This document shows positions 7,275 through 14,287 of a DNA stretch of 31,006 nt, piece by piece (position 1 is the stretch's first letter; each line of letters starts with the position of its first letter). The translations under genes and the position numbers were made by a program. Where the stretch lies: the NCBI RefSeq assembly GCF_947254095.1, contig NZ_CAMYBV010000022.1, positions 1-31,006 of the forward strand, written 5' to 3'. The notes beneath the pieces were generated by a model. The model was not told the DNA's origin. It saw nothing but the letters and a program-made list of their open reading frames with translations, and ran no database searches. Origin of the DNA: an uncultured Mobiluncus sp. (GTDB taxonomy: Bacteria; Actinomycetota; Actinomycetes; Actinomycetales; Actinomycetaceae).

Positions 7275-8275
7275 GCACCGGAATAACTCTGCGCCAGGCG
7301 CGTCGCCACGAGCGACGCCGCCAGGTGTGGATTTTGGTGCGCAACCGCCTGTTGGTATTGCCGGTGCTGCTGGTGGCGATTTCAGTAGGTGTTTTCCTGC
7401 TCGCCGCCGCATCCCCCTTGAACCCGCTGGTGGCGTACTTGGGGGACCGCTATCAGTTCCTCAGCGCCACCCAGCGGGAATCCATCGCGAAGGCGCTTAA
7501 TTTGGATCAATCCTGGCACGGAGCCTGGTTGGCTTGGGCCAGCGATTTGATTCATGGCAATTTGGGTTTTTCCCGCACCTATAATCAGCCCGTCGTGCAA
7601 GTCTTGGCAGAGCGCTGCGAAGCCACCCTGGTGCTATCGGGGGTGGGTCTGGTCCTGGCTTTCGTGCTGAGTATCGTCTTGGGGATACTGGGGCTGCGGT
7701 GGAACTGGCTGGGACGTGTATTCCAAGCTCTCATGCTGTTTATCCAAGCCATCCCCCCCTTCGTGTTGGCTTTGGGAGCAGTGTTATTCCTGGCTTTAGG
7801 AACCGGATGGTTTCCCGCCGGGGGCCGCACAGGCCCAGGTGCCACCTCGGCCTGGGAGTGGTCGTATCTGATTTTGCCTGCCAGCGTGTTGGCGTTAACC
7901 CAAATGCCGTGGATGCTGTTGACCTTGTGGGAACGTGCCCAAGAGAATCTGCATTCTGACTGGTGGAAAGCCGGGATTCAACGCGGAATTCCGCAAAGCA
8001 CCTTAATCCGCCGTTCGGTCCTGCCGCTGTCCCTGGCTCCCACCATCACCATGGTGGGAATGCGCCTGCCGGAACTGATTGTCGGCGCGGTTCTGGTCGA
8101 GGAAGTGTTTTCTTGGGGTGGGCTGGCAGCCGCGCTGGTAGCTTCGGCAAAAGGATTGGATTTACCGCTGCTAACTTTCCTGACCTTGGCATCAGCCGCA
8201 CTGGTAATTATCGGCAACTTGGTAGCTGATGTTTTGTATCTCTATTTCGATCCACGGGTGCGATATGAATCTTAA
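7262..8275 (+). CDS. ABC importer permease, NikB/OppB type
   Basis: A 337-residue inner-membrane permease of the binding-protein-dependent transport family. A basic N-terminus (RRHERRRQ) leads into a first membrane segment (residues ~25-45). A periplasmic region follows with LGDRYQFLSATQRESIAKALNLDQSW, a typical NikB/DppB feature, and then five further segments. The cytoplasmic coupling loop with the EAA-like motif lies at about residues 235-262 (DWWKAGIQRGIPQSTLIRRSVLP). ELIVGAVLVEEVFSWGGLG-like sequence near the end is characteristic. ATG 7262 lies inside the end of the binding-protein gene (13-nt overlap) with a GGGG ribosome site. The gene overlaps the next one by 11 nt. Together with the fusion protein it forms the membrane channel. 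Confidence 0.9.
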   Translation: MGEISTGITLRQARRHERRRQVWILVRNRLLVLPVLLVAISVGVFLLAAASPLNPLVAYLGDRYQFLSATQRESIAKALNLDQSWHGAWLAWASDLIHGNLGFSRTYNQPVVQVLAERCEATLVLSGVGLVLAFVLSIVLGILGLRWNWLGRVFQALMLFIQAIPPFVLALGAVLFLALGTGWFPAGGRTGPGATSAWEWSYLILPASVLALTQMPWMLLTLWERAQENLHSDWWKAGIQRGIPQSTLIRRSVLPLSLAPTITMVGMRLPELIVGAVLVEEVFSWGGLAAALVASAKGLDLPLLTFLTLASAALVIIGNLVADVLYLYFDPRVRYES

Positions 8276-11009
8276 GTTGACCTCCCCTCCTTTACTGAGA
8301 AAGGCATTTAGTCCCAGTCGGTTGGCTTTCTATGCCCTGGTGTTGATGCTGCTCTACGCCGCAATCTTGCCGTTTTTTGCTGGCACGGATTTGCACGAGG
8401 CGGATTTGTCACAAGCACGGTTGGCGCCCAGTGCCGCACATTGGTTCGGCACTGACTTGGCAGGGCATGATTTGTTGGTGCGCGTGGCTTTAGGTCTGCG
8501 GGTCAGCATTTTCGTGGCAGCAGTCTGCGCCGTGGTTTCCACAGTAATTGGGGTACTCATCGGAGCCGTGGCAGCCTCCTGGGGCGGAAAAGTCGACTCG
8601 GTGCTGATGCGCTTTACCGACACCATCAACGCCCTGCCTCAGCTACTGTTGGGCATTGCGATTGTGGCGTTTTACCCCGGTTCCCTAGTGGCGATTATCG
8701 CGTCTATTGCCTTGGTGCACTGGTCGCCGGTAGCTCGTATTGTGCGTTCCATTGCACTATCCACACGTGAATTGGAATATGTAGAGGCCGCGTATCTGGC
8801 GGGCGCGAGCCACTGGCAAGTGGCGCGCAAACACCTGCTGCCTTCGGTGTTTGGCCAGATGAAAGTCAGTGTCGTGCTGCTGTTCCCCCACGCAATTTGG
8901 CACGAATCTACACTGTCTTTCCTAGGACTGGGGATTTCCCCCGACCAGCCTTCGCTAGGCACCCTGCTAGAGGTGGCGCGCACGGAAATCCTGATTGGCT
9001 GCTGGTGGGAACTGGTGTTTCCGGCAGGCGCCTTGGTTTCGTTGACCCTGCTCATTTTCGGGTGGGCCTCGGGTTTGGGCAAGGCTTCGCGCGGAGCAGC
9101 CGGAGAGGCAGATTCTGCAGAATCCGACACATTAGTAGGGGATTTGAGTGTTGCCGCCAGCGGCGTTGCCCGGTGTGTGCATGAGGCTCCGGCCGGGGAA
9201 CCAGACGAAAATACCGCCCCACCCGCCTTGGAATTTCAGGATTTGAGCGTGACGATTCCCCGCTCTGGCTGGATTTCTGACCAGCGGATTCATGACCCGC
9301 TGACAGATACCACCGCCGCAAAGCCAGCATCGACAGCCAATTCCCCCACGGAATGCGACCTGGTTTTGGAAGACCACGTGAACCTGCAGGTCAGACCCGG
9401 CGAACTGCACGCGCTGCTGGGACAATCCGGAGCGGGGAAATCGATTCTGGCGAAAACTGCCACCGGGATGCTGCCCGGAAAGATGCAGGTCAGCGGCCAA
9501 GTCAGCGTTGGCGGGATAAAACTGTATGGCAAACACTGCCCGTGGCCAGCGATCCGCGGGCGTCTCATCGCGGTGGCGTCCCAATCCAGCGCTACAGCTT
9601 TTGCACCGAATCGTACCATTGGCGACCAGCTGAAGGAGGCCGTAAAGCTACTACAGCGCCGTGACTGGGCAGAGTTACTTTCCGGACAGACAGCCGAAGG
9701 ATCCGCTTCATCGGAGGTCAATGACTTGACTTCTGCCGGGGGTTCCACGCCACTGCGAACGGCGCAAGTCTCGCCTCGGGGCGAGGCAGGCGAGCCCACG
9801 ACCGTGACCGAATTGTGCGAAATGACGGGCTTTCCCACGGACTCCCTCGCGGCTTATCCGCACGAGTTGTCCGGCGGTATGTTGACCCGGGCAAACTTGG
9901 CGCTGGCTTTGGCGGGGAACCCGGCAGTTTTGATTGCAGATGAGGTCACCGCCGGATTGGACGAAACACGCCGGGACCAGATTTGGCAGCTGTTGCGAAA
10001 GTTAGCAGACCGGGGTCTGGCAGTGTTGACCATCACCCACGATTTGGCGTTGTTGCTGGATTTGCCGCTGGCAGATCGGGTGACAGTGTTGGGTCACGGT
10101 CAGGTGTTGGAGCAAGGCACGGCAACGCAGGTGCTAGATACGCCACTGCATCCTTATACGCGGGAACTATTAGCAGCTTTGCCACGGAATATGGCACGAG
10201 ACGGGGTCTATGTATCCGGGCAGCACCACACTTCTGACAACGAGAGTCAACTCCGACTGGCGCCTGTGGAAACCGCAATCACCAGCACCAACGTGTCTGT
10301 AACCGGAGAATCACCGCAGACATCCGACGTAACCCACGAAACCGTATTGGAAGTGCGCGACCTCACCGTTGGTTATCATGGAGTCTCGGTGGTGAAAGGC
10401 TTTAATCTCAGTCTGCACCGCGGCGAAACTGTGGGGTGGTTCGGAGACTCTGGTTGTGGCAAAACCACTACCGCCAGGGCGATTGCCGGACGCCTCACTC
10501 CCTTGGCAGGCCAGATTCGCTGGTGTGAATCAGGGGAGACGGCCACACTGCCAGGCAATAGCTCCGCCACCAAACAGCGCCCACGCGCGGCGGTGCAACC
10601 CGGAGTCGCGATGCTGTTCCAGTCGCCTCGGCGCTCCGTGAATCCGCGTTGGACGCTGGGGCAAATCATTGAGGAACCGTTAGTTTACGCGGATGTTCCG
10701 TCCGATGTGCGGCGCGAGCAAGGCGCTAAAATCTGCGATGAGCTGGGGATTCCCTCTGAGTTCAGGCGGCGCTTCCCGGCGGAAGTCTCCGAGGGACAGC
10801 TGCAGCGCGTTGCTTTGGCCAGATGTTTATTGACCAATCCCACGGTGTTGATTTGTGACGAGGCCACTGCCATGCTCGACACTTTCAGTACCGCTAGCCT
10901 GGTGCGGGCGATTCAGCGACGCTCGGCGCGGGGACTTGCGGTTATAGCGATTAGCCACGACCGGGAACTTCTGGATTACTGGGCTGATTGCAGCCTTGAC
11001 CTGGGCTAA
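8265..11009 (+). CDS. Permease-ATPase-ATPase fusion (NikC-NikD-NikE type) of the ABC importer
   Basis: A single 914-residue protein carrying three parts usually encoded separately. Residues 1 to ~285 are a NikC/DppC permease (segments from ~18; EAA loop EAAYLAGASHWQVARKHLLP; LSFLGLGISPDQPSLGTLL). A linker of ~40 residues follows. ATPase 1 spans ~320-645: Walker A GQSGAGKS 386-393, signature LSGGM 535-539, Walker B VLIADE 555-560, H-loop ITHD. A second linker leads to ATPase 2 at ~690-914: Walker A GDSGCGKT 727-734, signature VSEGQ 841-845, Walker B ending in DE 865-866, H-loop ISHD. Both catalytic Glu are present, so both sites could be active. ATPase 1 has a Gly/Ser/Thr-rich insertion (~480-515) and an unusual LSGGMLTR signature. 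The start ATG 8265 overlaps the permease gene. With it and the binding protein, this completes an importer in three polypeptides. Confidence 0.9.
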   Translation: MNLKLTSPPLLRKAFSPSRLAFYALVLMLLYAAILPFFAGTDLHEADLSQARLAPSAAHWFGTDLAGHDLLVRVALGLRVSIFVAAVCAVVSTVIGVLIGAVAASWGGKVDSVLMRFTDTINALPQLLLGIAIVAFYPGSLVAIIASIALVHWSPVARIVRSIALSTRELEYVEAAYLAGASHWQVARKHLLPSVFGQMKVSVVLLFPHAIWHESTLSFLGLGISPDQPSLGTLLEVARTEILIGCWWELVFPAGALVSLTLLIFGWASGLGKASRGAAGEADSAESDTLVGDLSVAASGVARCVHEAPAGEPDENTAPPALEFQDLSVTIPRSGWISDQRIHDPLTDTTAAKPASTANSPTECDLVLEDHVNLQVRPGELHALLGQSGAGKSILAKTATGMLPGKMQVSGQVSVGGIKLYGKHCPWPAIRGRLIAVASQSSATAFAPNRTIGDQLKEAVKLLQRRDWAELLSGQTAEGSASSEVNDLTSAGGSTPLRTAQVSPRGEAGEPTTVTELCEMTGFPTDSLAAYPHELSGGMLTRANLALALAGNPAVLIADEVTAGLDETRRDQIWQLLRKLADRGLAVLTITHDLALLLDLPLADRVTVLGHGQVLEQGTATQVLDTPLHPYTRELLAALPRNMARDGVYVSGQHHTSDNESQLRLAPVETAITSTNVSVTGESPQTSDVTHETVLEVRDLTVGYHGVSVVKGFNLSLHRGETVGWFGDSGCGKTTTARAIAGRLTPLAGQIRWCESGETATLPGNSSATKQRPRAAVQPGVAMLFQSPRRSVNPRWTLGQIIEEPLVYADVPSDVRREQGAKICDELGIPSEFRRRFPAEVSEGQLQRVALARCLLTNPTVLICDEATAMLDTFSTASLVRAIQRRSARGLAVIAISHDRELLDYWADCSLDLG

Positions 11010-11055
11010 TCTGCGCCCCGTTGCGACATTCATTCCCTGTTTCGCCACCTCTCGC

Positions 11056-11180
11056 TGCCCTGCAACATCGCGAAGCCGGTCATGGTTTTCCGGAACCGGA
11101 TTCCCCCGCCAGGCCGGTTATTTTCCCGCCGGATTATCCAGGTCGATGCCTTTCAGGTTTTCTTTGCGGAACTCATCGTG
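11056..11180 (-). pseudogene. Fragment of an Opp/Nik-type ABC ATPase with two frameshifts
   Basis: Read on the minus strand from 11180, the DNA encodes HDEFRKENLKGIDLDNPAGK and then a stop at 11120-11118. If one A is restored in the AAAA run at 11124-11121 and another in the run at 11089-11086, the frame continues as ITGLAGESGSGKT and MTGFAMLQG. This is the N-terminal sheet and Walker A of a peptide/nickel ABC ATPase. Similarity fades near 11056. The piece ends exactly where the MFS remnant begins (11181). It is not a copy of either ATPase in the fusion protein, whose Walker A sequences differ, so another transporter once stood here. The restored bases are my inference; the two partial frames are visible. 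Confidence 0.6.
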
Positions 11181-11483
11181 GCCGAGGAAATCTGTCCGGC
11201 TGAGCTACCCAAAGCGGCCGGTTCCTACGTGGCCGGCACCGCGCTAGGCGCTTATCAAAGCATCCTCAACATGATGCCCTACCATTTGACCGGCGCGCCC
11301 TACTTTATGGCGACCTGGATTGTTTCCCTAATTTTCCTGGTCAACCTGTTCGGCTCGTTTGCAGCTTCCACAGCGGGCAGCCTGGCTTCACGTTTTGGCA
11401 GGTGCGCCGTCGTCCCGGTCGCCGGCATCATCCTGGCGTTGATTTTGCGCCACATCAAGCCACTGTCCGCCTCCGGGTACTAA
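11181..11483 (+). pseudogene. Doubly deleted copy of the YnfM-like MFS 3' end
   Basis: These 303 nt align to 4019-4849 of the MFS gene after removal of two blocks of 240 and 288 nt; the lengths account exactly (831-528=303). Each deletion joins at a short repeat of the intact gene: GCCGG-AC-GC (4069-4080 and 4309-4320) and CATCATC (4504-4510 and 4792-4798). Both losses are in frame, so the reading frame survives to TAA 11481-11483. The product would lack most membrane segments, and its motif A has Arg changed to Cys (FGRC). The kept parts are nearly identical to the intact copy, so the duplication is recent. An open frame reaches upstream to 11082, but there it crosses the antisense ATPase fragment and is not coding. 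Confidence 0.85.
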
Positions 11484-11579
11484 ATTTTGCGAAAACCAGT
11501 TAACTGCACCAACCCCGGACTTAAACTGTAACAGTGCGAGCGATGCCCGCGATGCGTACTCCTAGTGAGGAAAACTCTC

Positions 11580-13709
11580 ATGGCAGAACATGGAAAACCG
11601 GGACTAAAAGAGCAGTTTAAGTACCACTTCGACAACCTCATGTCCAAAGGTATGTTGGGAAAAATTTTCCTCCTGGGTCTGCTCAGCATTGCGTTTCTTT
11701 TCATAGTTTTTGTGCTGACCCGCATCTTTGTGCGCACCCCGATGGATCCGGGCGAACAGCTGTGGGTCACGCTGATGCGAACTTTTGACCCGGGAAACCT
11801 CAACGGCGACGAAGAAATCTATTCGAGAGTTTTTGTATTCTTCATGCTGTTGGCCACGTTGTACGGTATCTTTTTCTTGGCCACGTTTATCGGGATTATC
11901 AATAATGGCCTGGAAAACTACATGGATGCGCTCAATCAGGGAAAGTCCCATGTCCTAGAGAGCAACCACACCGTCCTCTTAGGTTTCAACGAAATCGCTT
12001 TCAACATTTTGGAACAGCTCTTTCAGGCCAACCTTAGCGAATCCAAGAAAACCGTGGTGATTCTTTCCTCGGACCATGACCCGCAAGAGCTGGACAGAGC
12101 TATCCGTAACCGGTTTCGCTCAGGGTTGGAAGACGGCACGTCTCAGCGTAAATACCAGAAACACACTCGGGTAATTTGCCGCAAAGGCGAAATTTACGCC
12201 GAAAACGACTTGGCGATGTGCTCCCTGGAACACTGCCACTCCGTCATCATTAACGCCAACAACGACTTTTACACCATCAAAGCCATTATGGCTTGCCGGA
12301 AGTATCTTGAAAACGTGGCTGCCGGGTCGGAACAAAACCAGCCGCAGCACCCCGAGCCCCATATCACAGCGGTTATTCACCAGAAAAAGAATATTAATGC
12401 CGCTTATATCGCCGGCGGAGACTTCCTCGAAGTCATTTGCTACGAAGAATTTATGTCCAGAATCATGGCGAATTCCGCCCGCCAGCCGGGACTGTCCTAC
12501 GTGTTTAGTATGTTGTTCAACTATCAAGACAGCGAAATTTACTCCGTCGATACCGCTAACCTGCGGCTTAACGGCACCCCCCTGCCTCTTGAGAACGTCT
12601 CGCTTTACGAAATCAATCAATACTTTAAGAATGCGTTGGCAATAGGCGGTTTTACGGAACAAAACGCCCCGCGACTGAGTGTGGATGACAAACTCAACCG
12701 CCGGCAATTTCCTCACAGTCTGCTGTTTCCCTCCATAGTCAACGAAGCAAATCCGGGAACGCTGCGCGGTTTTAAGAAACTCTATCTGATTGAGGAGGAC
12801 AACGGAGTTGAGGAACTGACTGAAAAAGTCTGCGATTGGTCTAATGATCCGAAACCCTGGACGGTTCCTGATAAACCGCAGGGCAACATCGTCATTATCG
12901 GGGCTAACCACCTGCTCCACTCCGTGCTGGAGGGCTTTAGCGGATTCCTTTGTGACAACGCCTCTATCCTGGTGTTGGACGATGCCTCTAAGATTGCCCA
13001 AGCAAACAACTTCTGTCCCAAAGGTCTCGACGTTCGCTATGCGGCTTGCAATATCGATTCCTATGAGGAACTGGCGAAGTGGCTGCCGACCCCTGACCCC
13101 GCGTCCCCGGGCTGCGGCCCCAGCTGGGACTGCACTCGCAGCATTTTGATCCTCTCCGACTTCCGTTGGGAACCAGACGACGACTCGCACCCCGACCCGC
13201 AAGACTTGTACAACCGGATGAGCCTGGCGGATGAAAAAACGCTTTCGCGCCTCCTTTACGTCCGCCAACTTTGCGCCCAGGCGCCCGAGCCCTACTCCAT
13301 CACCTGTGAGATGAACCTTGAACAGAATCGGAAACTCGCCGAATACACCGGCAACGAAGACTATGTGGTGGGCACCAGCGTCACCGCCCTGATTATTGCG
13401 CAAGTCTCTGAGAGCCGCGATTTGCACCTGGTTTTCCGGGAGTTGCTAAGCCCTGACGGTTCCGAACTCTATATGCGTAAAGCGGGCTCCTACCTGGGGT
13501 TCACCGATTCCCCCAAATCATTCAACTTTTTTGAAATGCTGGCCCTCACGGCTCAAAAGAACGAGGTCCTGATAGGTTTTCGCCGCCGCGGCGCGAACGG
13601 CCAGTACGAAACGCCCGTTATCCTTCCGCCGCGCTATGATGCCAAAGGTGCGCTGATTCAGTACCTTCTGGAACCTGACGATTTGTTGATTACCATCGCG
13701 GAACAGTAA
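11580..13709 (+). CDS. CASTOR/POLLUX-like ion channel with RCK-type domains
   Basis: A 709-residue protein resembling plant CASTOR/POLLUX (DMI1) channels and their bacterial relatives. Two membrane segments are visible at residues ~25-50 and ~84-107. Between them LWVTLMRTFDPGNLNGDE corresponds to the pore region, with DPGNL (70-74) where CASTOR has DSGNH. After the second helix, LNQGKSHVLESNHTVLLGF matches the family's K-G-x-S-x-V-x-E-x-NH linker into the first Rossmann-like RCK domain (~128-340, with VICRKGE and a conserved IMANSARQPGLSYVF). A second nucleotide-binding-like fold begins at GNIVIIGANH (~439). The start ATG 11580 has GTGAGGA upstream; a GTG at 11565 would add five residues. It stands alone between the remnants and bcp. 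The ion (K+ or Ca2+) cannot be told. Confidence 0.8.
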   Translation: MAEHGKPGLKEQFKYHFDNLMSKGMLGKIFLLGLLSIAFLFIVFVLTRIFVRTPMDPGEQLWVTLMRTFDPGNLNGDEEIYSRVFVFFMLLATLYGIFFLATFIGIINNGLENYMDALNQGKSHVLESNHTVLLGFNEIAFNILEQLFQANLSESKKTVVILSSDHDPQELDRAIRNRFRSGLEDGTSQRKYQKHTRVICRKGEIYAENDLAMCSLEHCHSVIINANNDFYTIKAIMACRKYLENVAAGSEQNQPQHPEPHITAVIHQKKNINAAYIAGGDFLEVICYEEFMSRIMANSARQPGLSYVFSMLFNYQDSEIYSVDTANLRLNGTPLPLENVSLYEINQYFKNALAIGGFTEQNAPRLSVDDKLNRRQFPHSLLFPSIVNEANPGTLRGFKKLYLIEEDNGVEELTEKVCDWSNDPKPWTVPDKPQGNIVIIGANHLLHSVLEGFSGFLCDNASILVLDDASKIAQANNFCPKGLDVRYAACNIDSYEELAKWLPTPDPASPGCGPSWDCTRSILILSDFRWEPDDDSHPDPQDLYNRMSLADEKTLSRLLYVRQLCAQAPEPYSITCEMNLEQNRKLAEYTGNEDYVVGTSVTALIIAQVSESRDLHLVFRELLSPDGSELYMRKAGSYLGFTDSPKSFNFFEMLALTAQKNEVLIGFRRRGANGQYETPVILPPRYDAKGALIQYLLEPDDLLITIAEQ

Positions 13710-13804
13710 GCCCCTTCGACGGTTTCACAAGCGGTTGGCCTCGGTTTCCGGTAACGTTACGGGACGCTGGAGGTCGCGGACGGGGTGAAATGCCTGGCGG
13801 GTCG

Positions 13805-13810
13805 TAGGAT
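13805..13810 (+). promoter_or_regulatory. -10 box for leaderless bcp transcript
   Basis: TAGGAT ends 6 nt before ATG 13817, placing the expected transcription start at the initiation codon. No ribosome site is seen. A 10-bp palindrome, GTAACGTTAC (13751-13760), lies about 45 nt upstream and could be a regulator site. Confidence 0.5.
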
Positions 13811-13816
13811 AAAGAC

Positions 13817-14287
13817 ATGGAACAGAAACTCAGCGTGGGCGAGGTCGCCCCGGACTTTACAATCGAAACTACCGAAGGAACCTTCCACCTGGCCGAGGCC
13901 CGTCAGGCCGCAAAAGCCGGGGTGGTCGTGTACTTTTACCCCCGCGCGATGACCCCAGGCTGCACCACGGAGGCTTGTGACTTCCGCGACTCCCTAAATT
14001 CCCTGAAATCCGCGGGATACACGGTTATCGGGATTAGCCCAGATAAAATGCCTGCCCTGGAAAAGTTCCGCGACAAACAGAACTTGAACTTTGCCTTGGG
14101 CTCCGACCCGGAGCATAAAGTCTTGTCGGACTACGGTGTGTGGCAGGTGAAACCCTTGACGAAAAAGCTCGGGGTAGTGCGCTCCACGTTCGTGGTCGGC
14201 CCCGACGGTACGCTGATTTCCGCCAGATACAACGTGCGCGCCACCGGGCATGTTGCCCGTCTGCGCAAAGAACTCGGACTGGACTAA
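13817..14287 (+). CDS. bcp: Peroxiredoxin, Bcp/PrxQ type
   Basis: A 156-residue thiol peroxidase that reduces hydrogen and organic peroxides in the cytoplasm, using thioredoxin as electron donor in this family. The peroxidatic cysteine is C49 in TPGC, and the resolving cysteine C54 sits five residues later, as in atypical 2-Cys PrxQ enzymes. The family pattern is otherwise usual: APDFTIETTEG at the start, VVVYFYPRAMTPGCTTEACDFRD, and DYGVWQVKP followed by RSTFVVGPDG. The common KDNTPGC is RAMTPGC here. The length is typical. It appears to be leaderless (box at 13805-13810). The stop overlaps the stop of the convergent MFS gene by 4 nt, so no terminator separates them. Confidence 0.93.
   Translation: MEQKLSVGEVAPDFTIETTEGTFHLAEARQAAKAGVVVYFYPRAMTPGCTTEACDFRDSLNSLKSAGYTVIGISPDKMPALEKFRDKQNLNFALGSDPEHKVLSDYGVWQVKPLTKKLGVVRSTFVVGPDGTLISARYNVRATGHVARLRKELGLD

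Noticed and set aside
11082..11180. Upstream part of the open frame leading into the MFS remnant
   Set aside because: It is antisense to the ABC ATPase fragment and has no similarity to the MFS parent; fusion of the frames is accidental.
12120..13427. 435-codon open frame antisense to the channel gene
   Set aside because: It mirrors the codon bias of the real gene on the plus strand, which has clear family motifs; no independent signals.
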